Assembly: GCA_028023455.1 (NCBI GenBank)
Contig: JAQFVV010000144.1
Coordinates: 620,001-684,000 of the forward strand
From: Epiperipatus broadwayi
Taxonomy: Eukaryota > Onychophora > Udeonychophora > Euonychophora > Peripatidae
DNA: 64,000 bases
Direction of reading: 5' to 3'
Part shown: one piece after another, positions 11,166 to 25,850 of the stretch
Layout: each line of letters starts with the position of its first letter
Numbering within the stretch: position 1 is the stretch's first letter
The notes under the pieces: generated by a model
What the model was told of the DNA's origin: nothing
The model's input: the letters and a program-made list of their open reading frames with translations, nothing else
Databases searched by the model: none
Program-made: the position numbers and the translations under genes

Positions 11166-12825
11166 GTTTTAATAACAGTTATGAGCAAGCATAAAAAATA
11201 GTGATCATGTGACTTGGGAGATGTGAGTTAAGAAAAGCTTGAAAATTTATTTATTCGGAAGTAAGATATAAAAATTCCTTCAAGATGATATTTTTTATTT
11301 TATGCACTTAATGGAATCCATTAAGCATGCTTTTAATATCTCATGAGCGATATCATAATCACAGCGATGTGTCTGTGAAGTATAGAAAAGGGATGTGATT
11401 TATATCATTTATATGCTATAGACAAAGCTAGGAAATGGATATTGCTTTTCTATCTATTCAGAGCTTTGCCTTGATAATAGATTACTGAAATATTTATTAA
11501 TTTAAATATGATAGCTGTGTGATGTAATTTAAATATTTAATAATATAATTTCAATGGATGTATATACATTCAATTATATATCCAATTTATTTATTATAAT
11601 TTAAACACTGTAATGGACATATTTGCACATTCACACAATAATATCCAGTTTTGGCAAATTATTCCAAAGCTGATCTAGATGAGGGATTGAGACCTCAAAT
11701 CAGATTGCACTTCAGTTCCTTCACTAACGCTCTGCAATTTACTACCCTATGGATGGCATATATGAGGTTAAACTCAATCTCATTTAATTTGCCAGCTGGC
11801 AGTAGAACATGGTAGAATATGAGATTCAGAGAATAATCAATAAATTAGTAATTAACTAAATAAACACACACACACATATATATATCTTACTGGGACAAAA
11901 CATATATTAATAACTAAACATATCTTACTGGGACAAAACATATATTAATAATTAAACATATATTAATAACTAAATAAAATGGAATAGATTTCAATAAGAT
12001 TTGGGATGGATTGCGAATAACATACTAAACATTATTACAAATTTAATATCTTTAATTATTAAATTATAGGTTAATTAATACAAAACAGAAGTGCATTAGG
12101 ATTTTAAACTCAGGAGCCTTACAATGATGAGTTGAGATAGTAGAAGGGTCTCATCTTTTAGGATCATGCCTAAACATGCTATGCCATCTATTCTAGATTT
12201 GCTAGGAATTAAATTTTACAAGAATGATAAAATATAATTTATCCTAACTTATACATAACGAACAATAAATATGCTCCCTAAGCAGATTCTTAAATAAATT
12301 AGATCTGGTGTTCAGATCAATGCTGAACAGAATAATAATATGGAGGGTCAAACTGGTGCTTGTAGTAAAGCTTCTGATACTAAGGCGTTACATTAAGTAA
12401 ATAAGATTTGTAGCACGAATGTATAATTAGTCATGGGATTCAGTACTAAGTATTTGGTTCCCGAGGAGCATATGACTTGCTATCATAAAATATAAAGAAC
12501 ATTTAGTTCAGGTCTCGGAGCAGCTGAAAATACGGTTCTGAATCCCTGTGTTCCAGTTCTAAGAAGAGCCACCTGAACTAATAATAATGGGGAGGCATCA
12601 AACTCTAAGCCCATTTTAATAAAGAAACATAGCAAGACATATTATATGTGTTGTACTTTCTAAAAACACATTCGTAATACTTACTAAAATATGAATTATT
12701 AAAATTAAACCTAATGTGCAAAATACTCTAGTTTTATTCTGCAAAACTACCTTACTCCAGTTCGCTAATTAGCATACACAAAACATGCTAAAAAGGCTTT
12801 TATTTAAACAATCTAGTTTAAGAAC

Positions 12826-13449
12826 TGTCATATCTGATCTTGCCTTCAGATGTGTAGTAGTTCAGATTCCTTATTTGATCAAACTGAGCACTCATTGCTA
12901 CTAACCAATGTATAAATATGGCCTAAGGGTAATAACAAGTATGGACTATGTGAAAACATGTATAAAATCTTACTATTGGTTAGGTTTGCTGAATCCGACT
13001 GCTCCCAGTAAGAAATGGATCTGGCAATAAATAGTCAGCCTTTTTGGAGGCAAAGCAGAGAATGTCTGTCTATCTGAATGACTGAACGTTCTCTCCAATG
13101 AAACCACTTTCTACATCTACTCAGTGAGGCAATTCCAGACAGGACTGGAAGCTGCTATGACTTCAGCAGATTCGAGGCAAGCTGTCTTTTACAGTTGGAA
13201 GAGTCATGGGCAAGCTGTCCAGTACAGATAGAAGAGTTTAGACTAGAACTCATGAGGCAAGCTAAATATACAGCTGAAAGTGCATGACCAGTTCATTAAT
13301 GACAAGATTATATGTCACATTACATCTATTGATTGTATAATATGTATGTATATTTGTTCCTAATAAATTATACATATTAAATAGTGAGTGTTCGTATTTT
13401 TATTATTACTGTTGGTATGAGTCTGAAACCTGCAATTCAGCCAAACACA
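12826..13449 (+). repeat. 5' LTR of the gypsy element
   Basis: 624 bases, from TGTCATATCTGATC to CCAAACACA. It contains GTATAAAATCTTAC (promoter-like) near 12960 and AATAAATTATACA near 13363 (polyadenylation-like). Internal short repeats GGCAAGCTGTC occur near 13178 and 13209. Confidence 0.85.
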
Positions 13450-13936
13450 ACAGAATTGGCGCAGTCAGACAAATGGATTTATTTTCCCCCATTGACTGGA
13501 AAAATGGCATAAAACAAGCCAGTTCCAACAGAATTGGCTGGAAAAATAAAAGAAATACGTGAGTGCGGCTAAAGACATTCGCCATATTTACATTACGATG
13601 ATTATTAAAAATCACTTAAATCTGTGAAAATTAAAAAATTGACAGCAAATCTATATGCATGTCAATTAAAAGTTTCAATCAATCACAAGAGCTTTACTCG
13701 CAACAAAAGCTCATCCTGGTGGATTGTTAGCTTTGTCACTAATGATTTTTTTTTTTTTAGACAATTGCCTAACGTAGCTGTAAAATTAAAATTATGAGTG
13801 GTAATTTGAAAAATAAAAATTAAAATTGATTTGAACCGATACAGCAATAGTTGTAAAAGTAATTACAAGTAGTAACTTGCAATATTAAAAACCAGTACTT
13901 TGTTTCTCTTACAAAGAAATGAAGGGAAATTAAAAA

Positions 13937-14710
13937 ATGGCTAATTCAATTGGCTCTATGGAAGCTTTTGATCCAACACATCCTAAAGGTTGGTCAACAT
14001 ACAAAGAGCGGTTGATATTTTATCTACAGGCTAACCAGATCAAGAAGCCTGAGGTAAAATTAGCCATATTAATGACAACAATAGGTTCTCAAACTTACAA
14101 TATATTCAAAGTCTCAATCTACAGCAGAAAAATCAGCTGACCTAGATTTTGACAAAACATTAATAATTCTCACAGATTATTTTTCCCCAAAACCTCTGAC
14201 AATAATGCTGAAATATTATTTCAATCTCAGCATTCAAAAACAGGAGGAAAAAACTAGAGAATTTGCAACAAGAATTTGAACACATTAGCATTAAAGTGTG
14301 AATTTGAAGATTTTTTGAATAAAGCACTTCATGATCGTTTTATTTATGGCTAAACAATCACAATTCAAGACTTAAAAATGTTGATGATTCCGGATTTACA
14401 TTTTGAAACAGCTGTAGGCCAAGCAATACTAGCAGAATCAATAGCTAGTCAAGAAAACACTTTATCAAAAATTACTAAGTATGATGTGCAAAAAACACTG
14501 GGTCGGTCAAACAGTCATCTCAGATAATTCAGCGTCAAATAGTCTAATGCATTGCTGTAAATGCAATGAACACACAGAAAGTACATATACATACAGAATG
14601 CTCACACAGCTATACATGTACATTTTGCAGGCAAGTCGGACATATAAAAGCTGAATGTCTGAAATTAAAAAGACAAACAGCCGATAGGAGAATAAAAAAA
14701 ATCCATTCCA
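13937..14710 (+). pseudogene. Gypsy gag remnant with zinc knuckle
   Basis: Starts at ATG 13937: MANSIGSMEAFDPTHPKGWS, then TYKERLIFYLQANQIKKPEV and ILMTTIGSQTYNIFKV. This is the capsid-type start of Ty3/gypsy Gag (FDP-W-Y-ERL-FYLQAN). The frame breaks near 14120, then continues as ADLDFDKTLIILTDYFSPKP and EKTREFATRI in another frame. A C-rich segment CCKCNEHT near 14560 and CRQVGHIKAEC near 14627 form the nucleocapsid zinc-knuckle region. At least two frameshifts and several stops make it inactive. Confidence 0.75.
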
Positions 14711-15076
14711 AAATAACAAGGCAACTATAAGAAAAATAAACAAGTTGCCTGTATAAATCATATTAAAGATGATCAGTCTGTATTATACACAGTATTATAA
14801 TTAATGATATGCCAAATAGAATGGAACTGGACACAGAGTCTAAAGTCTACTATTTCAAAAAAAGACCTGGACTATCATTAATAAGAATAATAAATATAAG
14901 CTGTATCCTAGCAGCAAGTCAATCTCAGACTATCAGGGCAATAAAATTAAACTGTTGGGCCAAACAACAGTTAAAATTACTATGCCTAACAAGACTATAC
15001 ACCTATGACTGATGGAGGCATCAGGTGATTACAGCAACTTATTAGGCCATGATCGGTTCAGTCACTTAGCTTTGTA

Positions 15077-15413
15077 ATGCCAAAGATGAATCAGATCACA
15101 ACATTAATTAAATTAAAATATAACTACTTAGAAGTCTTCAACAAAAAACTTAAACAAAAAGAAAGTAGCAAAATAAAAGTGCAAATAGGCACACGTACTT
15201 TGCAGAGTGTATTATGGATCCATGAAATGGATACCAGCAGGGGTTACACAACTAAAACGACTCTATACTGTAGTAATTCAAACAGGAGATGGTTACCAAC
15301 ATCATTGCCACCTAAACCAACTGAGACTGAATCAACAGAAACTGAAAACAGCAGCAAACAATCTGGGACAAAGTGAAAATGATGACCATCAAACAGAAGA
15401 CAACAGCAACTAG
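15077..15413 (+). pseudogene. Gypsy pol 3' remnant (integrase tail)
   Basis: Two overlapping frames read VYYGSMKWIPAGVTQLKRLY and TVVIQTGDGYQHHCHLNQLR. They resemble the C-terminal end of Ty3/gypsy integrase, where a chromatin- or DNA-binding tail precedes the H-NQLR segment. The segment 14808-15070 before it is degenerate, and MEASGDYSNLLGHDRF near 15012 may be from the pol junction. RT and the integrase core are absent. Confidence 0.5.
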
Positions 15414-15545
15414 GGATAAGACCATCAAACAATGAAGATGAACATAAGAACAGCAATAAACCTAAAAAACCAATAAAGTGGATAATATGTCGCACAGCCC
15501 ATCTCGATGACTACGTTCTCCAGGGCTAAATTTAGCCAGGAGGGA

Positions 15546-16134
15546 TGTCATATCTGATCTTGCCTTCAAATGTGGACTAGTCCAGATTCCTTATCTGATC
15601 AGATTGAGCACTCATTAAGGCCAATGTGAAAACGTGTATAAATCTTACCATTGGTTAGGTTCGCTGAATCCGAGTACTCTCAGTAAAGAAGGGGATCTGG
15701 CAATAAATAGTCTTTTTGAGGCAAGGCAGAGAATGTCTGTCTACATGAATGACTGAATGTGTTCTCCATTGGAACCATTTCCTACAGTGAAGGTATTTCT
15801 ATTATATTCACTACCCATGTGTCTATGCAGTGAGGCAAGTCCATGTAAGACTCGAAGCTGCTACAACTTCGGAAGACTCAAGACAAGCTGTCTATTACAG
15901 CTAGAAGAGTCATTTTACAACCCGAGGCAAGCTAAATATACAGCTGGAAGTGAGTCCAGTCATTCGGCATGACCAGCTCATTATTGACAAGATTATGCAT
16001 CACATTATATCTATTAATGGTATAATATGTATGTATATTTGTGACTAATAAATTATATATATTATTGAGTGAGTACTTGTATTTTTATTATTACTGTTGG
16101 TTTGAGTCTAAAACCTGCAATTCAGCCAAACCCA
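15546..16134 (+). repeat. 3' LTR of the gypsy element
   Basis: 589 bases, same ends as the 5' LTR. It differs by many substitutions and several indels, for example a missing stretch after GCACTCATT. The divergence shows the insertion is old. Confidence 0.85.
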
Positions 16135-16139
16135 AGAAT

Positions 16140-19440
<3,301 letters not shown>

Positions 19441-19444
19441 TCAG

Positions 19445-20022
19445 ATTTATGAAATATAGATAAGGATAGGTAAGATGGATAAAATTAAAAATCCAGAAAT
19501 ATTGGAAAGAATAGGTGCTAAAAAAATTGGAAGAAATGAAGTAATGGACAAGAAATTGAATTAGGATATTGTTTTAAAAAAATAAAGAACAGATTACACA
19601 AAATTATCTTAACTAAAAATAAATAAAATTAAAAAAAGACATATTAAATGTTTTATATGAAACCAAGTGTTGGCAAAGAGAAAAAAGTCTATTTGGAGAA
19701 GAATGATAATTTAGAAGAATATGATTAGAAATATTGGACAATAATTGAAAAAAACATTGTTGATTGAAGAAATTGTAAAATCAAAAGAAAATAAACAGAA
19801 CATATACTTAAGAGATAGTCAAAGTACAAAATATATATTATAATGAATCTCTAAACTTAGATGCAAGAGTAAATTATGTTAAGAGGACGGCAAGTAATGG
19901 CCAACAACTACCAACAATGATTAAGCATTACTACCTAATTTGCAGAACTCTGATGGCAAGTAATGGTGAACAACTACCAATGATGATTAAGCATTACCAC
20001 TTAATTTGCAGAACTCTGTTGC
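19445..20022 (+). pseudogene. Decayed LINE 3' fragment with 66-bp tandem duplication
   Basis: Near 19470-19560 the plus strand reads MDKIKNPEILERIGAKKI, then NEVMDKKLN. This resembles the post-RT segment (T-K-NEEVL-R-GEER) of RTE-like LINEs such as the one at 56080-56170. Following debris includes VLYETKCWQREK. Downstream, GGCAAGTAATGG through TTGCAGAACTCTG is present twice, at 19889-19954 and 19955-20021 (period 66). Confidence 0.45.
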
Positions 20023-20769
20023 CTAGTTAACCTAGCATGTCTTAAGACAGAGAAGTTGTATGTTGGAAAAGTCTACCGGAGATGAAAGAAAAAGAAGTAA
20101 AAAATCTAGAGGAGACTAGCTATGACTGTTAAAAATAGAATAAAAGAAAAACAGATTTTGATAAGTTTCTCAGATTGTTGTATAAAGGCTATCTCTTGAT
20201 ATTTTAATTATGATAATGATCTATATGTAAAAAGTAAAAATCTTTAAACACATCACTGTAAGGCAAATGCCTCTTCAATATTTCTCTACAAAAAATATGT
20301 GAAGAAAACGATTTTTAAATGTCAAGTGATAAGAATTTTTCCTTTCTTTTATTACATTTTAATCAAAAATAAATAAATACCCATTAACCAACCAATAACT
20401 TTACAATTATATGAATTAGCTATGATCGGCTATCTAAAAAAAATTCTAAATTATCTGAAAAAATATCCAAGTTTCATCCAGATATAAATCCCAGATCACA
20501 AAAATGACCAGCAGATATGATATCCACTATGTTGTGATGCCTTTTCTGTGCAATTACATATATGTGATAATATAAGATCAGTTATCAACTCTAGTGCCAT
20601 ATGGAATAAGCTTGAGAAATCAATGATTACCAGATGCAAATAAATATCCTTAGCCTTAAATGGCACTAGAGTGGGGGACTGTTCTTGTATTATCATGTTG
20701 TTTTAAAGTGGTAGTTTGGCGATTTGCTGTCATGTGTTATATATGTTTGTGTATGGTAGGAATCAATTA

Positions 20770-20937
<168 letters not shown>

Positions 20938-21249
20938 TTAAATTTATATTTCTAAAAAAATAATTAGAAACAAAAGTAATTTTATAAGATACTGAATATA
21001 CTTTAATCATTCAATAATCATCTACATGCATAAAGATGTATAAATTCAGAAATGCAATCACACTAATAGTTCAGCAATTAGGTAAAAACATTTTATATCA
21101 ATAAAAAGTATACAAAATAAAACTCAAATTAATACTATTATGATTTAATAAAAATACTATTATTTTGGCATAGACCAGGGGTCTCCAACCTTTTTGCACT
21201 TAAGAGCACATTCTATAATACCGGCCAGGTGGCGGGCACCATTTATTTT

Positions 21250-21611
21250 TTCAATGTAAATTTATAGTTGGATATTGTTAATAATGGCTGCAGAAAGGAG
21301 TTTGCTATTAACTGAAAGGAGACCCTTTGATTCCTCTTGGAGGCCTTAAAGGAACCGAGCAGGGCAAATTCCTAATGTCCACTCCATACGTTCTTGTCGT
21401 TGCAGCTGTTATCACTATGTGATTATTCATATAGTATACGAACATGGATGGGCTGCTCACCAACACGCATTAGCCAGCGTGGTGAGTTTATTGGCTTTTT
21501 ACCTCTGAGTTTAAGATCAAGAAACACCATGGTCTTTCTTCTCAGTGCCTGATAAGGCAGAATGAATGTTTGTGTAAATGATAAATATTTTTCCAATACA
21601 TATATACAATT
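21250..21611 (+). other. 5' UTR of the RTE LINE
   Basis: About 350 bases between the hAT left arm and the LINE frame. They align with 62500-62870 ahead of another RTE copy (shared AATGGCTGCAGAAAGGAG, ACTGAAAGGAG, GAGGCCTTAAA and TGTGATTATTCATAT, with small changes). The hAT end itself is not seen in that second copy, so this segment belongs to the LINE. Confidence 0.6.
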
Positions 21612-24600
21612 ATGACAGACAAAAATAAAGCATGGCCCTTATTCCCAGGAGGCTGTAAAGTCACCAACCAAGGCAGCGGTTGGTGGCCGAAGGCGGAGGG
21701 TGCTAAGAATCCCCTGATTGCGGACCCAGGCTGCCATTTGATGACGACTTTTTATTTAGGTACTTACAACTGCAGATCACTTTCAAGTGAAGGAAGATTG
21801 CAAGAATTAGAAGAAGAACTGTCTTATATTAAATGGGACATTATTGGACTTTGTGAAGTTAGAAGAAAAGGAGAAGAAACAATTGATTTAAAAAGTGGAC
21901 ATATACTCTATTATAAAGGCACACATATTGGAAATACAAGTGGAGTAGGATTCATTATAAATAAAAAGTGGAAGAACAATATTGTGGAGATTGATGGTGT
22001 ATCGGACAGAGTGGCAAGATTAGTTATACAACTTAATAGCAGATACCAAATGCAGATAATTCAGGTTTATGCCCCAACAAGTTCTCATAGTGATGAAGTA
22101 GTAGAAGATTTTTATATGGATGTACAAAAGGCTTTTGATCAGAGTAAACAACATTTTAAAATTGTTATGGGAGACTTTAATGCTAGAATTGGTAGACAAA
22201 TGAAAGATGAAATTGCTGTAGGTAATTTTGGTTATGGTAATAGAAATGAGAGAGGACATAGACTTGTGGAGTTTGCAGAAAAAGAAAAACTTTATATTAT
22301 GAATTCATTTTTTGAGAAAAATGTTAAAAGGAAATGGACATGGAAGCATCCAAATGAAGGTACAGCAGAATTGGATTATATTTTGACTAACAGAAAATAC
22401 ATATTTCAAGATTGTAATGTTCTTAATAAATTTAATACAGGAAGTGATCATCGATTAGTAAGGTGTAAGTTACGTGTTAATGTAAAACTAGAGAGACAAA
22501 AATTATTAAGAAAAACAATATTTACAGTTGATATTCCTAATCTTCAGAAACATTCTAATGAATTTAAATTAGAACTTACAAATAGGTTTCAAGTGTTAGG
22601 AGATTTTGAACATGATTCAGATTTGAATGAAATTAATATGAAAATAACTGATACACTTTTAAAAACTGCAACAAACATAGCTGGTAGAAAAAAGCAGCAA
22701 TTGACTAATAAAATTTCTACTGAGACTAGAGAATTTATGAAGAAAAGAAGGAATATGAAGATATACAAAAATGATGTATTAAAAAGAATTGAATATCTCG
22801 AATTTTGTAAAATGGTACGGAAAAGAGTTGAAAATGATATAAGAAAGTATAACTGTGAAATAGCAAGGAAAGCTGCAGAAGAAAATAAAAGTCTCAAAAA
22901 TGTTAAACAACATTTTGGTATTGGTAGGAAATTTATATCTGCAATAAGAAAAAAAGATGGAATTATTACTAAAAAGAGAGATGACATCATGAAATTGGTA
23001 GAAGATTTTTATCAAGAATTATATAGTAATAAAGAACAAGTACCTCCTATATCTATTACATCTTCCGAATTGCCCAGAATTTTAAATGAAGAAGTGAGAC
23101 ATGCAATTAAGTGTATGAAGAAAGGAAAGGCTCCAGGAAATGATGGAATTATAATTGATATAGTAAAAGAAGCAGGTGAAGAAATAGAAACAATTTTAGC
23201 AAAGTTATATACCAAATGTCTAAATGATAAAGATGTACCGGAAGATTGGAAGAATGCAGTAATAATATTAATTTTTAAAAAAGGTGATAAAGAAGATATT
23301 AGAAATTACAGACCTATCAGCCTTTTATCAGTTTTATATAAAATTTTTACCAAGATAATTACAACTCGTCTACAGAGAACTTTGGATTTCCACCAACCAA
23401 GAGAACAAGCTGGATTTAAAAGTGGTTTTAGTACAATAGATCATATCCAGGTATTGAGAGAAGTCATAGAAAGGACAAATGAATATGAGTTGTCATTATG
23501 TTTTGGATTTGTAGATTATGAAAAGGCATTTGATTCTATACACATTTCTTCAGTGATTAAAGCATTGGATCATCAAGGTATAGATCCAGGATATTGTCAT
23601 ATTTTAAAGAATATTTATAAAAATGCAACAGCAACAATTAGATTACATAATGATACTGGAAAAATCAACATTGAGAAAGGTGTAAGACAAGGTGACTCCA
23701 TATCTCCAAAACTCTTTACAGCAGTGCTGCAAGAAGTATTTTGTGGATTAAAATGGGAAACTAAAGGAGTGAAAGTAAATGGAGAGTATTTAAGTCATTT
23801 AGATTTCGCAGATGATGTAGTTGTTTTTGCAAATAATGCTTCAGAGCTGCAGGAAATGTTGCAGGAGTTAGCAGATGAAAGTAGAAAAGTAGGACTAAAG
23901 ATAAATGTTAAAAAGACGAAAGTAATGTTTAATCGATTTGCTCAAAATATGAAAATAAAGATTGATTATGAAGAATTAGAAGAAGTTAACAGTTACAAAT
24001 ACCTTGGTCAGATTATTAATACAGATGGAAACATAATGGAGGAAATTAATCATAGAATTAAACTTGGTTGGAGTGCTTTTGGTAGAAATAACTTGATACT
24101 AAAAGGAAATATGCCTATGTGTTTGAAAAGGATGGTTTTTAACAAATGTGTTTTACCAGTTCTTACTTATGGATCTGAGACTTGGACACTTAATAGAAGA
24201 GCAATACAGAGACTTCAGACCACTCAAAGGAGTATGGAGAGATGTATGTTGGGAGTAACAAGAAGAGATCGAAAACGCAATGTATGGGTAAGACAACAAA
24301 CAGGTGTTACTGACCTTATTGAAAAAATTAAAAGATTGAAATGGAGTTGGGCTGGACATATTGCTAGAAGAGATGATAATAGATGGACAATTGAAATTTT
24401 AAACTGGATTCCAAGAGATTGTAAAAGACCCAGAAAGAGACCACATGTGAGATGGATGGATGAAATAAGAAAATGTGCAGGGGTGTTGTGGAGAAGAGAA
24501 GCTAAAGATCGGAGAAGATGGATTAAACTTGGAGGGACCTTCATCCTGCAGTGGATTGATAATGGTTGGTTGATGATGATGATGATTGTTAATAATACAC

Positions 24601-24689
24601 ATAATGTACAAAAAAATATTTATTTCAAAAATAAAGTATACTATACCCTAAAATTTGATTACAGTACAATAATTTATAAGAAAATTTAA
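21612..24689 (+). CDS. RTE-type LINE endonuclease-reverse transcriptase, intact frame
   Basis: 1025-residue uninterrupted frame encoding the LINE polyprotein for target-primed reverse transcription. An APE-type endonuclease spans about residues 44-290, with the expected catalytic residues: TYNCRSL (Asn53), GLCEVRRKG (Glu82), VYAPTSS (Tyr153), MGDFNARIG (Asp188, Asn190), ELDYIL, and GSDHRL (His280). RT follows at about 520-800 with GKAPGNDGI, NYRPISLLSVLYKIF, FVDYEKAFDS, GVRQGDSISP and the catalytic FADD at 732-735. The C-terminal region reads YGSETWTL and WAGHIARRDDNRW, typical of RTE. The start could also be Met44 (21741), directly before TTFYLGTYN. After DNGW the frame passes through a TGATGATG tail as Met repeats, so the last ~35 residues are read-through of tail and flank. 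This is the only full-length, unbroken transposon gene in the window. Confidence 0.92.
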   Translation: MTDKNKAWPLFPGGCKVTNQGSGWWPKAEGAKNPLIADPGCHLMTTFYLGTYNCRSLSSEGRLQELEEELSYIKWDIIGLCEVRRKGEETIDLKSGHILYYKGTHIGNTSGVGFIINKKWKNNIVEIDGVSDRVARLVIQLNSRYQMQIIQVYAPTSSHSDEVVEDFYMDVQKAFDQSKQHFKIVMGDFNARIGRQMKDEIAVGNFGYGNRNERGHRLVEFAEKEKLYIMNSFFEKNVKRKWTWKHPNEGTAELDYILTNRKYIFQDCNVLNKFNTGSDHRLVRCKLRVNVKLERQKLLRKTIFTVDIPNLQKHSNEFKLELTNRFQVLGDFEHDSDLNEINMKITDTLLKTATNIAGRKKQQLTNKISTETREFMKKRRNMKIYKNDVLKRIEYLEFCKMVRKRVENDIRKYNCEIARKAAEENKSLKNVKQHFGIGRKFISAIRKKDGIITKKRDDIMKLVEDFYQELYSNKEQVPPISITSSELPRILNEEVRHAIKCMKKGKAPGNDGIIIDIVKEAGEEIETILAKLYTKCLNDKDVPEDWKNAVIILIFKKGDKEDIRNYRPISLLSVLYKIFTKIITTRLQRTLDFHQPREQAGFKSGFSTIDHIQVLREVIERTNEYELSLCFGFVDYEKAFDSIHISSVIKALDHQGIDPGYCHILKNIYKNATATIRLHNDTGKINIEKGVRQGDSISPKLFTAVLQEVFCGLKWETKGVKVNGEYLSHLDFADDVVVFANNASELQEMLQELADESRKVGLKINVKKTKVMFNRFAQNMKIKIDYEELEEVNSYKYLGQIINTDGNIMEEINHRIKLGWSAFGRNNLILKGNMPMCLKRMVFNKCVLPVLTYGSETWTLNRRAIQRLQTTQRSMERCMLGVTRRDRKRNVWVRQQTGVTDLIEKIKRLKWSWAGHIARRDDNRWTIEILNWIPRDCKRPRKRPHVRWMDEIRKCAGVLWRREAKDRRRWIKLGGTFILQWIDNGWLMMMMIVNNTHNVQKNIYFKNKVYYTLKFDYSTIIYKKI

Positions 24690-24816
24690 AAATTAAATTT
24701 ATTTGTATCAGATAAATAATTTTTTATCGTATTCAGATAGCAGCGGGCACACGTATAAATGGTCTGTGGTCGCCATGGTGCCCGTGGGCATAGGGTTAGG
24801 GACCCCTGGCATAGAC

Positions 24817-25435
24817 TAATGAAAACTAATAGCCTGCACATAAGTCATTTAAAACATAAACAACGTAGATCATATTTGTTGCATTATTTTTCGGAATTAA
24901 TCTATTGTTAACTTAAAAAAATTTCGAATTGAGAAATAATAAATAATTAATGTTTTTGATTAAAACACAATTTAAATTGAACATTTTGTACGGAAAAATG
25001 ATTATCTAATAAACTCAATCATAACATATGGTGCACATTTCAGTGTAATGCTAGATTGGTGGACATAGAACCAAAAGTTTCAGAATTGCTTCTCAATTGT
25101 GCAACATAAAAAACCAAAAAAAAAAAATACAACTCAGATTAATATAATAGAGGAGAACTATTGTGTTCTGTCTGCAGCTAAGATATTCAACATCACATGA
25201 CCTCTTAAACAAATTATCATGCAATTATTTTTTACTACAAAATGATATTATCAAATCAGGAATGCAGATTAAACTCACTTTTTAAAAAATGTTATATTTA
25301 TGCTAAAAGATCTATATGATGGAAAGACATTATAATGATTCACATAACAATAAAATTAACAATGTTTAATATTAAAAACAAAAGAATGTTTGTTTTTTTA
25401 AGTATTAAAAAATAATTGTAAATATATATGTTAGT
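24817..25435. other. GFUS intron 5 spacer
   Basis: AT-rich sequence after the hAT element; no supported feature. Confidence 0.5.
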
Positions 25436-25439
25436 ATTT

Positions 25440-25850
25440 TCAATCATTATCGATCCATTGCAGAAGGTCTCTCCCGAGTTTAATCCAGTTTCTCCAATTC
25501 AGAGTCTTTCCTTCTCTATAACCCATTTAGACAACTTCCTTATTTCATCCATCCATCTTACATATAGTTTTTTTCTAGATCTTTTATAACATCTTAGGAT
25601 CCAATTTAAAACGTCAATTGTCCCTCTATTATCATCTCTTTTAGCACTTAATATATCCAACCCAGCTCCATTACAGTCTCTTAATTGATCAATGATGTCA
25701 CTGATACATGTTTGTTCTCTCATTTGTTTTCAGTCTTTTCTTGTTATTCCTAATACACATATTTCCATACTTCATTGAATGTTATGATGTCTTCTCTTCT
25801 GTTAAGTATTCAAGTTTCAGTTCAAGAAATAAGATGTGGTAAAATACATC
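25440..25850 (-). pseudogene. 5'-truncated RTE LINE, 3' end
   Basis: Minus-strand translation GLDILSAKRDDNRGTIDVLN, then WILRCYKRSRKKLYVRWMDE, matches the C-terminus of the RTE at 24350-24540 (RRDDNRWTIEILNWIPRDCK). The plus strand shows the reversed tail CATTATCGATCCATTGCAGA at 25445. It is truncated upstream of about 25850 and carries frameshifts. Confidence 0.85.

Larger units (their letters stand above)
12826..16134 (+). mobile_element. Ty3/gypsy LTR retrotransposon, internally deleted
   Basis: Two related LTRs (12826-13449 and 15546-16134) start TGTCATATCTGATC and end in CCAAACACA or CCAAACCCA. Flanks AGAAC (12821-12825) and AGAAT (16135-16139) look like a 5-bp target duplication with one change. 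A candidate primer-binding site TGGCGCAGTCAGAC starts at 13456, and a purine tract AGGAGGGA lies just before the 3' LTR. Inside are a recognisable Gag start, a zinc knuckle, and a remnant of the integrase end of Pol, but no RT, RNase H or integrase core. The internal part is only about 2.1 kb, so most of pol has been lost. Both LTRs have TATAAA-like and AATAAA signals. Confidence 0.85.
21176..24808. mobile_element. hAT-type DNA transposon carrying an RTE LINE
   Basis: Left end CAGGGGTCTCCAACCTTTTT and right end (reverse complement) CAGGGGTCCCTAACCCTATG form hAT-style terminal inverted repeats. They are flanked by a perfect 8-bp target duplication GCATAGAC (21168-21175 and 24809-24816), as expected for hAT. 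Both arms are GC-rich and carry GGGCACC sequences (21234-21240 and the complement near 24777). No hAT transposase is present: the interior is almost entirely an RTE-type LINE. The hAT part is therefore a short non-autonomous element into which the LINE inserted, or which moves it as cargo. Confidence 0.85.

Noticed and set aside
22020-24611. Several minus-strand frames over the RTE LINE
   Set aside because: They are antisense shadows of the 1025-codon plus-strand frame.
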